Notes: generated from the sequence alone by a model not told the origin. A DNA stretch of 32,682 nucleotides from an uncultured Candidatus Melainabacteria bacterium (GCA_934718085.1 CAKUZL010000014.1:1-32682), one strand, 5' to 3'. Positions 23,942 through 32,182 are shown, counted from the first letter of the stretch. Translations and numbers: made by a program.

Positions 23942-24352
23942 TCAGCGGGTGCAAAGGTCACGGATTTTTTCGGCGCAGAGGTCGGGGTTTTTCAGGATTT
24001 CCCCGCCCCAAAACCGGACGACCGTCCAGCCTTGTTTAGAGAGGGTTTCGGTGACAAATTCGTCGCGGGCGATGTTGCCTTCGATTTTTTTGTACCAAAA
24101 TTCGCGGTTTGATTTAATTTCGAGTTTTTTATGTTCCCAGTCGAAGCCGTGCCAGAATTCGCTGTCGCAGAAAATCGCGATTTTATATTTTGTCAAAACG
24201 ATGTCCGGGGTACCTTCGAGGGCGCGGTAGTTTTTGCGGTAGCCGAAACCGCGTTGGCGTAAGGCTTTGCGCAGCAGCAGCTCGATTTTGCTGTCTTTAT
24301 TTTTGACGGCTTTCATATTTTTTGAGCGTTGTTCTTTGGTGAGTTTGTCCAT
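23942..24352 (-). CDS. vsr: Vsr-like DNA mismatch endonuclease
   Basis: 136 residues. RSKNMKAVKNKDSKIE (9-24) matches the Vsr RSxNMxxIxxKDTxPE motif. TPDIV contains the catalytic Asp50 (Asp51 in E. coli), and FWHG (66-69) matches the intercalating Phe-Trp-His. Vsr nicks 5' to the T of T:G mismatches arising from deamination of 5-methylcytosine. The zinc ligands of E. coli Vsr (Cys66, His71, Cys73) are not matched (EFWHGFDWEHK), so this is a zinc-less relative. No cytosine methyltransferase gene is in the window, so it is an orphan here. No strong ribosome site is seen before the ATG. Confidence 0.87.
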   Translation of the reverse strand: MDKLTKEQRSKNMKAVKNKDSKIELLLRKALRQRGFGYRKNYRALEGTPDIVLTKYKIAIFCDSEFWHGFDWEHKKLEIKSNREFWYKKIEGNIARDEFVTETLSKQGWTVVRFWGGEILKNPDLCAEKIRDLCTR

Positions 24353-24462
24353 GACTTTAATTTATTAAACCACAAAAAATCGTAAAGATAATATACAATT
24401 CCCGATAAGGTCGAAGTGAGCGATTTTGCGGGATTTTTTTGAGAAAATCCGATTAAAAATTC

Positions 24463-24528
24463 TTGAAAAAAAAGTATGTTCGAGGTATTTTAAAATTAAT
24501 TGACAGTTATACGGTAAGAATTTAAAGG
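24463..24528 (+). promoter_or_regulatory. Candidate promoters of the PFOR gene
   Basis: Two options: TTGAAA (24463-24468), 17 bases, TATTTT (24486-24491), giving a ~43-base leader; or consensus TTGACA (24500-24505), 17 bases, TAAAGG (24523-24528), whose -10 overlaps the ribosome site and would give a nearly leaderless message. The first fits better with the strong AAAGGAGG. Confidence 0.4.
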
Positions 24529-24540
24529 AGGATTCCGTAA

Positions 24541-27500
24541 ATGGCAGGAAAAACAATAACCGTTGACGGTAACTACGCTGCAGCGCACGTTGCGTACGCG
24601 TTGAGCGAAGTATCGGCAATTTACCCTATCACTCCGTCGTCTACGATGGGCGAATGGATTGACGAATGGGCATCACAACATAAAAAGAATATTTGGGGAC
24701 GCGAAGTAAGCGTTGCCGAAATGCAATCGGAAGCCGGCGCGGCAGGCGCGGTTCACGGAGCGTTGGCGGCAGGCAGCTTGACTTCGACTTATACGGCTTC
24801 TCAAGGCTTGCTCTTGATGATTCCGGTTATGCACAAAATCGCGGGCGAAATGCTTCCGACCGTGTTCCACGTTGCGGCTCGCGCGATTGCGGCTCAATCG
24901 TTGGCTATTTTCGGAGACCATTCGGACGTTATGGGTTGCAGAAACACAGGTTTTGCAATGCTCGCGGCAAACAGCGTTCAGGAAGAAATGGACTTGGCTT
25001 TGGTTGCTCACCTTTCGACCTACAAGTCAAAAGTTCCTTTCCTTCAATTCTTTGACGGATTCAGAACTTCTCACGAAATCCACAAAATCGAAGAAATCTC
25101 GTACGAAGATATCGCTAAATTGGTAGAACCTCAATATATAGAAGAATTCAGACAAAGAAGTCTTCGTCCGGAAGCTCCGATTTGCAAAGTCGGCGCACAA
25201 AATACCGACGTTTACTTCCAAGGTCGCGAAACCGTAAATAAGTATTATAACGCCGTTCCCGACATTGTTCAGGAATACATGGACAAAGTTGCGAAAGTGA
25301 CAGGCAGACAATATCATCCGTTCGATTACGTCGGTGCACCCGATGCGACCGATGTTATCGTCGCAATGGGCTCCGGCTGCGAAACGATTGAAGAAACAAT
25401 CGAATACCTCAATTCGACCCGCGGCACGAAATACGGTTTGGTAAAAGTCAGACTTTACAGACCTTTCGACGTAAAAAGATTTAACGAAGCTCTTCCCTCG
25501 TCGACAAAACGTATCGTCGTTTTGGACAGAACGAAAGAACCCGGGTCAATCGGCGAACCCTTGTTCCTCGACGTTGTTGCGGCTTTGGAAAACAAAAATA
25601 TCAGAGTTATCGGCGGACGCTACGGTTTGTCGTCGAAAGAATTTACGCCTTCCATGGTTCTTGCAATCTACAAACACAGTGAAAACGAAGGCTTCCACGG
25701 ATTTACCGTCGGAATCGACGACGACGTTACTCACACTTCGCTTAAAGTCGAAGAACACATCGTTACCGAACCCGAAGGCACGACAAACTGCATGTTCTGG
25801 GGCTTGGGCTCGGACGGTACCGTCGGCGCAAACAAAAACTCGATTAAAATTATCGGTCAATACACGAACAAAGACGCTCAAGCGTACTTTGCTTACGACT
25901 CGAAAAAATCGTTCGGCGTAACCGTTTCGCACTTGAGATTCGGCGACAAACCCATCAAATCGACTTATTTGATAACCGCTCCCGACTTCGTATCGTGCTC
26001 GGCTCACGCTTACATCGGCAGATACGACCTTCTCAAGGGCATCAAAGAAGGCGGTACGTTCCTTCTCAACTCGCCTTACTCGAAGGACGAAGCTTTCGCT
26101 CATCTCACGAGAGATATGCAAAAAACGATTATCGACAAGAAAATCAAATTCTACAACGTCAATGCGGAAGAATTAATCGAAAAACAACCCGGATTGAGAG
26201 GAAAAGGCGCAAACACCGTTATGATGGTTGCTTACTTCAAAGTTTCGGGAATCATTCCGTTCGAACAAGCTTACGAAGGAATGAAACAAATGACGATTAA
26301 AACCTTCAAGAAAAAAGGCGACGACGTCGTAAACATGAACCTCGCGCTTATCGACGCCGCAGTCGACGCTTGCGAAGAAGTTATCGTTCCTTCGTCTTTG
26401 GACGGAGTAGGTTGCGTTCCCGAAGTCAAGATGATTCCCGATGACGCGGACGAATTCGCAAAGAAAATCATCGAACCTTCGATGCGTCAAAAAGGCGACG
26501 ACATCCCCGTTTCGGCAATGTCTGTCGACGGAACCATCCCCACGGGAACGGCTTGCCTCGAAAAAAGAGGAATTGCGCCGAGAGTACCGAAATGGAATTC
26601 CGAAAACTGTATCCAATGCGGAATTTGCGCGTCGGCATGCCCTCACGCCGCAATCAGAACCAAACTTGCAACTCCCGAAAGCCTCGAAAATGCGCCCGCT
26701 TCGTTCAAAGCGGTAGACGCAAGACCGAACGCGAACGGCGAAAAATTCAAAGTTCAGGTTTACTGCCTCGACTGCACGGGCTGCGGAGTTTGCGTCGATC
26801 AGTGTCCCGCAAACAAAAACCCCGAAAAGAAAGCTCTTACGTGGTCTTCGATTGAAGCCGAAGAAGCGGCTTGCGAAATCGAAAACGAAAAATTCTTCGA
26901 CTCGCTTCCCGATAACGTAATGGGCAAAAATACAACCAAAACAATCAAAGGCGCTATGCTCAGAAAACCGTTGTTCGAATTCTCGGGCGCGTGCGCAGGT
27001 TGCGGCGAAACTCCTTACGTTAAGCTCGTTTCGCAATTGTTCGGCGAAAACATGATTATCGCCAACGCAACAGGTTGTTCCTCGATTTACTCCGGAACGT
27101 TCCCGACGATTCCTTACACCAAAACCAAAGAAGGCAGAGGTCCCGCGTGGGCTAACTCTCTGTTCGAAGATAACGCGGAATTCGGTTTCGGTATGAGATT
27201 GGCGGTTGACCAAAACAGAGCTACTTTGAAAGAATACGTCGGTAAAATTCTCGAAAGCGAAAAAGCTCCTCAAGACTTGAAAGACGCTTTGAAAGGCGCT
27301 ATGGAACATTGGGACAACTCGAAAACCGAAGAAGCCGTTGCAGCTCAAAACAAGGCGAAAGAAGTTATCGCAAAATACGCCGACGTTGATTGCCCGAATA
27401 TGGCGAAAGTAAGAGAACTTCAAGATTACTTCACCGACAAATCCGTTTGGATTATCGGCGGAGACGGATGGGCAAACGACATCGGATACGGCGGTATCGA

Positions 27501-28074
27501 CCACGTTTTGGCTCAAAACAAAAACGTAAATATTTTGGTTCTCGATACCGAAGTTTACTCCAACACCGGCGGACAAGCTTCCAAATCGACCCCGACCGGC
27601 GCGGTAGCAAAATTCGCAACCGGCGGTAAGAAAACCTACAAAAAGAACATGGGCTTGATGAGCATGTCTTACGGCTATGTTTACGTTGCATCGGTCGCTC
27701 TCGGAGCAGACAGAGGTCAAACGTTGAAGGCGTTCCAAGAAGCCGAAGCTTACGACGGACCTTCGATTATCTTCGCGTACGCACCTTGTATCGCGCACGG
27801 TATCGATATGAGCAAAACTCAAACCGAACAAAAACGTGCCGTAGAAGCAGGATACTTCCCGCTTTACAGATACAACCCCGCCAACGAACAACCCTTCACG
27901 TGGGATGTCAAAGAAGTCAAAGGAAGCTACCAAGACTTCATCAGAAGCGAAAGACGTTATCAATCGCTTTTGAAAACCAACCCCGAAGCGGCGGAAGAGC
28001 TTTATAAACAAGCCGAAAGCGATGCGGCAAAACGTATGGCCGTATACAAAGCAGTCGGCGAATTGCTCAAATAG
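24541..28074 (+). CDS. nifJ: Pyruvate:ferredoxin (flavodoxin) oxidoreductase, single-chain
   Basis: 1177 residues, the normal length for the fused homodimeric enzyme. It converts pyruvate and CoA to acetyl-CoA and CO2 while reducing ferredoxin or flavodoxin. In order: domain I with YPITPSSTMGEW; the two-cluster ferredoxin domain with Cys690/693/696/700 (CIQCGICASACP) and Cys745/748/751/755 (CTGCGVCVDQCP); CAGCGE with Cys818 and Cys821, ligands of the third [4Fe-4S] cluster; and the thiamine diphosphate site GDGWANDIGYGG (974-985) with NTGGQASKSTPTGA. All three cluster sites look intact. AAAGGAGG sits eight to nine bases before the ATG, and a strong terminator follows. It is a single-gene unit, probably highly expressed. 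Confidence 0.98.
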   Translation: MAGKTITVDGNYAAAHVAYALSEVSAIYPITPSSTMGEWIDEWASQHKKNIWGREVSVAEMQSEAGAAGAVHGALAAGSLTSTYTASQGLLLMIPVMHKIAGEMLPTVFHVAARAIAAQSLAIFGDHSDVMGCRNTGFAMLAANSVQEEMDLALVAHLSTYKSKVPFLQFFDGFRTSHEIHKIEEISYEDIAKLVEPQYIEEFRQRSLRPEAPICKVGAQNTDVYFQGRETVNKYYNAVPDIVQEYMDKVAKVTGRQYHPFDYVGAPDATDVIVAMGSGCETIEETIEYLNSTRGTKYGLVKVRLYRPFDVKRFNEALPSSTKRIVVLDRTKEPGSIGEPLFLDVVAALENKNIRVIGGRYGLSSKEFTPSMVLAIYKHSENEGFHGFTVGIDDDVTHTSLKVEEHIVTEPEGTTNCMFWGLGSDGTVGANKNSIKIIGQYTNKDAQAYFAYDSKKSFGVTVSHLRFGDKPIKSTYLITAPDFVSCSAHAYIGRYDLLKGIKEGGTFLLNSPYSKDEAFAHLTRDMQKTIIDKKIKFYNVNAEELIEKQPGLRGKGANTVMMVAYFKVSGIIPFEQAYEGMKQMTIKTFKKKGDDVVNMNLALIDAAVDACEEVIVPSSLDGVGCVPEVKMIPDDADEFAKKIIEPSMRQKGDDIPVSAMSVDGTIPTGTACLEKRGIAPRVPKWNSENCIQCGICASACPHAAIRTKLATPESLENAPASFKAVDARPNANGEKFKVQVYCLDCTGCGVCVDQCPANKNPEKKALTWSSIEAEEAACEIENEKFFDSLPDNVMGKNTTKTIKGAMLRKPLFEFSGACAGCGETPYVKLVSQLFGENMIIANATGCSSIYSGTFPTIPYTKTKEGRGPAWANSLFEDNAEFGFGMRLAVDQNRATLKEYVGKILESEKAPQDLKDALKGAMEHWDNSKTEEAVAAQNKAKEVIAKYADVDCPNMAKVRELQDYFTDKSVWIIGGDGWANDIGYGGIDHVLAQNKNVNILVLDTEVYSNTGGQASKSTPTGAVAKFATGGKKTYKKNMGLMSMSYGYVYVASVALGADRGQTLKAFQEAEAYDGPSIIFAYAPCIAHGIDMSKTQTEQKRAVEAGYFPLYRYNPANEQPFTWDVKEVKGSYQDFIRSERRYQSLLKTNPEAAEELYKQAESDAAKRMAVYKAVGELLK

Positions 28075-28081
28075 TTCAAGT

Positions 28082-28100
28082 AATTCAAGTAACTTGAATT
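28082..28100. other. 19-bp palindrome between the PFOR stop and its terminator
   Basis: AATTCAAGT-A-ACTTGAATT, perfect 9-base arms with a single central base. It could be an operator or stabilise the message 3' end; no function is assigned. Confidence 0.4.
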
Positions 28101-28105
28101 TGAAA

Positions 28106-28140
28106 GGTTCGCGCCTCCGGGCGCGAATCTTTTTTATTTT
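28106..28140 (+). terminator. Strong intrinsic terminator of the PFOR gene
   Basis: GGTTCGCGCC-TCCG-GGCGCGAATC: a 10-bp stem with one G-T wobble and a TCCG tetraloop, directly followed by TTTTTTATTTTT. It begins 32 bases after the stop. Confidence 0.92.
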
Positions 28141-29902
28141 TCTGCAAAAAATAACGGCGGAGACGGTTTCGGCAAAATCTTCGGGCGCAACCCTTTTTAT
28201 TTTTTGTATCGCACAAATCGTTTTCACACCGGGTACAGGAATTTTTCTTTCCATCGGTTCTTGCGCCTCGGGCATGGGGCGTGCAAATTTTTGTTTTGTC
28301 ATAAGGGCGAGTAATATAGCATTGCTCGGGCGATTCTTGCGCCGGCGGCATGGCGTGTGGAAACGAAACAATTCATCTTTTCGAAAATAAAAAATCACCG
28401 CAGGTACCGGGGTTTCCGCCCCAACTTTCCTTGCGGGTCGGCGCTGTGCGAGCGAACGAAGCCGTTTATTTCGGATGTTTCGTGCGAACTCACTCACTCA
28501 CTCCTTGTCGGAAATTTCAAGAAAGCATGTAGGTTGGGGTTTCCACCCCAACGTTCCGTTCATTTTAGCATGGCGCGGGCAAAATCGAAAAACAAAATAT
28601 TTCTTACTCCGCTTATTTTGAGAGACAGACGTGAGAAAAATCTTCTTGTTCATTTTTTCTTTTTGTTCGGAGGCGAATTTGCGTAGGACGGAGCGGAATT
28701 GTGTAGGGCGGATGTGAGCGCAGCGAACGGAGTCCCGAAGTAGCAAAAACAACAGCGAACGATAGCGTAGTGTAGTGAGCGGCTTGTTTTTGTGAAACAA
28801 TTCCAAGACAACGAACAAAAGCGAAGTCCCGAAGTCGCGCCGAAATAACGAGCGACCGTTTTCCCCGAACGGGGGAAACGAAGCGAGTGACTTGAAGGCG
28901 TGAAGCAAATTAAAGACGCAAAAAGAAAAAACGAACCAAAAAAGAAAAAGCCCCGTTGATACATATGCATTCGGGATAATTCTCTCAGGTTTTGCGTACG
29001 TCAATTGTTACGGCGTTGCAGTGTACGCTTTCCCCGGACCTTCTCTCTCGAGGGAGCGATTTTGCGTAGGGCGGAGCGAAATTGCGTAGTATGTAGGTTG
29101 GGGTTTCCACCCCAACATTCCGTTCATTTTAGCATGGCGCGGGCAAACGAAGCTGTGCGTTTTCGTATGGTTTGTTCATCCTCACTCTCCCCTTGAGGGA
29201 GAGAGTCGGCCAAGCATTGTAGGTTGGGGTTTCCACCCCAACGATTTTTTCGGAAAAAGCAAAAATCTTTCGTTTGTCAATCAACAATCGCGTAAACCAA
29301 AGCCCTTCGGGCTTTTTCGGGGTTGGTAAATTTTTGCATTATTTTGAACGTTTTTACCGTGTTCAGAGATTTTCCCGAAACGAAAGGCTTCGTTTGCACG
29401 CAATATGCCGCAATGAGTGGTTCGTTGGGGTGGAAACCCCAACCTACGGTTTTCGAAGTTTTTACCGAAATGAACGGCATCGTTTACAGGCAACATGCCG
29501 ACCGGCAAAGTTCAAAGAATTTGAACACATTATACCGAATTGAACGGAAAGTCGGGGTGGGGACCTCGGTACCTGCAATGTTTTCAGGTTTTCGCCGCAA
29601 CGCAAAGTTTTAATTGAGAATTATTCATCGAAACGAAAGGTTTCAAATTTTTAAAACATGTTCCGGCGCACATTCCGTCAGGCGGTGCCTGACCTATGAT
29701 GATTTGAATTACGCGAAAACGAGAGGTTTAATTTAAAAAACATGTCAAGTTGCAATTTGACCCTGTGAAACCCTCGGTACCTGAAGTGATTCGAAAATCA
29801 GTTTATATTCTTGAAAAATTTACACTTGGCACGATTAATCAAACATGCGACTGTTTACGGCGGCGCGGCGTAAACCGATGATAAAAAATTTTGCAAAGAT
29901 AA
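28141..29902. repeat. Large intergenic repeat cluster 4 (six REP-like hairpins)
   Basis: 1.8 kb without a gene. The first ~260 bases show nothing recognisable. REP-like hairpins then lie at 28401-28425 (GGTACC type), 28529-28552, 29093-29116 and 29219-29242 on the minus strand, and 29424-29447 and 29551-29575 (diverged) on the plus strand; a faint one is near 29761. A terminator-like AAAGCCC-TTC-GGGCTTT plus T run lies at 29299-29317. A perfect hairpin GTCAGGC-GGT-GCCTGAC is at 29677-29693. Frames across this region are artefacts of repeats. Confidence 0.75.
28529..29116. repeat. REP-bounded composite element, copy 2 (filled with a ~244-bp insert)
   Basis: Same architecture as the element at 3671-4037, with like-oriented REP hairpins at both ends, but its central inverted repeat (28648-28665 and 28919-28936) is split by an insert at 28675-28918. 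The insert starts with tandem GTAG-footed units (GTAGGACGGAGCGG at 28683, GTAGGGCGGATGTGAGCGC at 28703) and contains a hairpin GTTTTCCCC-GAAC-GGGGGAAAC. Another GTAGGGCGGAGCG unit is at 29066. Confidence 0.7.
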
Positions 29903-29924
29903 CGGCGTTCTCGGAAGAACGCCG
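29903..29924 (-). terminator. Terminator of the pilin gene
   Basis: CGGCGTTCT-TCCG-AGAACGCCG, a perfect 9-bp stem, 31 bases after the pilin stop on the minus strand; the following TTATCTTTGC is only moderately T-rich. Confidence 0.65.
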
Positions 29925-29955
29925 CAATAACAGAATTAATAATTAAACCGTCGGA

Positions 29956-30501
29956 TTAGCCTCTGATGCCTTTACGTCCGTACATAACTTGCGAAGTCGT
30001 ATCATCGGCGGGAGCAACTTTTTTGGAGTATACACGAAGGATAAACGTGTCACCCGAAGTTTCAACCTTGCCGGAATCGGGGTTGATAACCATAAATTTG
30101 TTGGGTCCTTTGTCGCCGTTTACGTCAACGCAGACTTGGTTGAGTTCGTCAGCGTTCTTTTGGTTGGTGGTTGCGTATCTGAAGCCGTCAGCGGTGTAAA
30201 CCCATTCTTGAGCTTCTCCGCATTCGCTTGCTGCAGGTGCTGCGGGAGCTTCGACGATTGTCAATTTGTCTTTCAGAAGGTCGGTCAAGCCTGATCCTGC
30301 CGAAATGCTTGCTTCGTCGTAGTCACCGAGAACGGAGTTAACTGCAACAACTTGGTTCAAAGTTGCAAATGCTTTTTTCAAACCGGTTTTGTATTCTTGG
30401 TCGCCGGTTGAGCTGATTAACGTGGGGATAGTCATTGCTGCGATTACACCGATAATAACCAATGTAATGAGGACTTCCGCTAAAGTAAAACCTTTTTTCA
30501 T
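29956..30501 (-). CDS. Type IV pilin-like (pseudopilin) protein
   Basis: 181 residues. The N-terminus MKKG-FTLAEVLITLVIIGVIAAMTIPTLI is a class III signal: prepilin peptidase would cut after Gly4 and methylate Phe5; Glu9 is the conserved Glu5 of the mature protein. The hydrophobic helix that packs in the filament spans 5-28. The globular part is polar, with Cys93 and Cys124 as a possible disulfide pair. Export is through a type IV pilus or type II secretion-like machine not encoded here; relatives in Gastranaerophilales are often present as many lone copies. AAAGGAG precedes the ATG. It is a single-gene unit with its own promoter and terminator. Confidence 0.9.
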   Translation of the reverse strand: MKKGFTLAEVLITLVIIGVIAAMTIPTLISSTGDQEYKTGLKKAFATLNQVVAVNSVLGDYDEASISAGSGLTDLLKDKLTIVEAPAAPAASECGEAQEWVYTADGFRYATTNQKNADELNQVCVDVNGDKGPNKFMVINPDSGKVETSGDTFILRVYSKKVAPADDTTSQVMYGRKGIRG

Positions 30502-30567
30502 GTTCTATTCTCCTTTTCCTGTGTCCGATGCTCGAACAAAATTCACTCTCGAGCTTTTACTTTTTTT

Positions 30568-30596
30568 ATTATAGCTTTTTTGAGAAGGGTTCGCAA
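30568..30596 (-). promoter_or_regulatory. Promoter of the pilin gene
   Basis: Minus strand: TTGCGA (30591-30596), 17 bases, TATAAT (30568-30573). The ~60-base leader contains a hairpin GCTCGA...TCGAGC (30531-30555) just before the ribosome site. Confidence 0.7.
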
Positions 30597-30915
30597 GTGA
30601 GTTCGTTCGAACGGATGGTTTTTCAGCGGTGCGGGAAAATCGCGAAAACCGGCTTGATTGTTGCTTATCGGCGAATTTTTTTATCGATAAAAAAGTTTTT
30701 AAAAACATATCTCCCGGTTTTAAAAACCACCAAAGCTATACTTTGTATATACCGATTTAAAAGGCTTTTCAATATTTGTTAATGAATATTAAATGTTTGC
30801 AAAAATTCACGATACATTTGTTTACATGTCCGATTTTTGATTTTATGAGAAGAAATATTTTTTCGACAAAATTATGCCTGAATTATCAAATCTCAATAAA
30901 TAAAAGCTTTTTGAC
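30597..30915. other. A+T-rich gap between the divergent pilin and small-regulator genes
   Basis: About 320 bases with no gene and no REP-like unit. Apart from the HLR1-like box at 30811-30828, nothing specific is recognised. Confidence 0.5.
30811..30828. promoter_or_regulatory. HLR1-like direct repeat (imperfect)
   Basis: GATACATT-TG-TTTACATG: the period-10 pattern with one mismatch in each half. It lies between the divergent pilin and small-regulator genes. Confidence 0.3.
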
Positions 30916-30954
30916 GATTTTTCGGCTCCGAAAAAATCACTCTCCGGAGTGATT
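30916..30954. promoter_or_regulatory. Overlapping inverted repeats, likely operator of the small regulator
   Basis: AATCACTC-TCCG-GAGTGATT (30935-30954) has perfect 8-base arms, and its right arm overlaps the first two bases of the -35 box. A second inverted repeat, GATTTTTCGG-CT-CCGAAAAAATC (30916-30938), shares four bases with it. Both lie upstream of the predicted transcript start, so they act on DNA if at all. Confidence 0.5.
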
Positions 30955-30982
30955 GTCAACACCCTCAAAAATGTTATATAAT
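30953..30982 (+). promoter_or_regulatory. Promoter of the small DNA-binding protein gene
   Basis: TTGTCA (30953-30958), 18 bases, then a perfect TATAAT (30977-30982). The transcript would start near 30989 with an ~18-base leader carrying AGAGGT. Confidence 0.7.
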
Positions 30983-31006
30983 AGACTCCCGAAGAGGTAT
31001 TTATTT

Positions 31007-31192
31007 ATGGTCTATCGGGAAATTGTCGATATTTTGAAAGAAAAAACGGGCGAAGACTTTTCGGCGTACAAAATCGCGGGACTCCTCGGAACAAAAGAAG
31101 GCACGATGTATAAGCGTAAAAAACGCAACAGCCGCTTTCCCGACAGAGATATTAAAATTTTGGAAACAAAATTGAACCTGAAAATTCTTTAA
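31007..31192 (+). CDS. Small putative helix-turn-helix protein (61 residues)
   Basis: The start is ATG 31007, eight bases after AGAGGT; an upstream in-frame ATG would lie inside the promoter. The sequence MVYREIVDILKEKTGEDFSAYKIAGLLGTKEGTMYKRKKRNSRFPDRDIKILETKLNLKIL is basic and helical. SAYKIAGLLGTKEGTMYKRKK (19-39) fits a Cro/C1-like helix-turn-helix, but I do not recognise a named family. A strong promoter overlapped by a palindrome upstream and a strong terminator downstream make it an isolated transcription unit, typical of an autoregulated small repressor. Targets beyond its own promoter are unknown; the divergent pilin gene lies 500 bases away. Confidence 0.75.
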   Translation: MVYREIVDILKEKTGEDFSAYKIAGLLGTKEGTMYKRKKRNSRFPDRDIKILETKLNLKIL

Positions 31193-31257
31193 GTTATTTC
31201 GCGATTGTTTTAATGCGAAAGCTAAATCGGTTAACCCAATAAACATTCAAATGATTT

Positions 31258-31278
31258 CCGCCTCCGGGCGGTTTTTTT
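31258..31278 (+). terminator. Intrinsic terminator of the small regulator gene
   Basis: CCGCC-TCCG-GGCGG followed by seven T residues, 66 bases after the stop. It has the same TCCG tetraloop as the PFOR terminator. Confidence 0.87.
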
Positions 31279-31382
31279 GCCCTATGAAATGAAATTGAGA
31301 GAGGATATGAGACAATGTTTTTTGTAAATTTTGAACGCAATCAGGCGGTGCCTGAGCTGCGGTGTTCAAGGATTTCATCAAG

Positions 31383-31540
31383 ACGAACGGCTTCGTTTGG
31401 ACAAATCATATCAAGTTTCACGATTGTTGGGGTAGAAACCCCAACCTACATGTTTTCAGGTTTTTGCCGCAACGAACGGCTTCGTTTGGACAAATCATAT
31501 CAAGTTTCACGATTGTTGGGGTGGAAACCCCGGTACCTAC
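31383..31540 (+). repeat. Near-perfect tandem duplication of a REP-containing unit
   Basis: The block starting ACGAACGGCTTCGTTTGGAC occurs at 31383 and again at 31472 (period 89). Each copy carries on through CAAGTTTCACGATT into a REP-like hairpin with almost no differences up to the loop. The first ends with the AACCTAC foot, the second with GGTACCTAC. Confidence 0.8.
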
Positions 31541-31821
31541 AAATTCGCAATGTTTTCCGGCTGTTTTCGGAAGAATTTCGTCGTTTTTTGTCATGCTTTT
31601 GTCGGGTTCGGAAGGGTGCGCCCCGCTCCGGGCATGGCGGCGGCGGGATGATGGCGGCTTTTGTCGGGTTTGCTGAGGCATGGCGTGCTCGGTTTTGAAC
31701 GCAACATTCTTCAGCGAACGGAGCTACATATTGACCCTTTGGAACAAAAATTAAATCTTTCAAACCCCGACTTAGAACGTTGGAGTGAAACCGTGCGTCT
31801 CGGAAAATAATCTCGAATACC

Positions 31822-32182
31822 GTAGGTTGGGGTTTCCACCCCAACGTATCGTGAAACTCGACGTGTCGGCATGCAAAATTGAAAAACAAAATATTTCTCT
31901 ATTCCGCTTATTTTGAAAACAGACATGAGAAAAATCTTCTTGTTCATTTTTTCTTTTTGTTCGGAGGCGAATTTGCGTAGGGCGGAGCGGAATTGTGTAG
32001 GGCGGATGTGAGCGCAGCGAACGGAGACCCGAAGTAGCAAAAACAACAGCGAACGGCAACGAAGTGAAGTGAACGACTTGTTTTTATGGAGCAAAATCAA
32101 GACGGAAGTCCGGGGGCGCAAGGTGTTGCAATATCGGCTTTTTATTTAAAAACATTGTAGGTACCGGGGTTTCCACCCCAAC
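31822..32182. repeat. REP-bounded composite element, copy 3 (insert present, right arm lost)
   Basis: The left REP and left arm GTTCATTTTTTCTTTTTG (31942-31959) are followed by the same insert as copy 2 (GTAGGGCGGAGCGG at 31977; GTAGGGCGGATGTGAGCGC at 31997), then a deletion junction near 32100 joins directly to the CGCAAGGTGTTGCAATATCGG block and the right REP. Confidence 0.65.

Noticed and set aside
28141..28400. Second gene or operon continuation after PFOR
   Set aside because: A strong terminator intervenes and no frame has a ribosome site or family resemblance.
28498..29004. 168-codon minus-strand frame in repeat cluster 4
   Set aside because: It is made entirely of REP and composite-element sequence; related frames elsewhere differ by indels.
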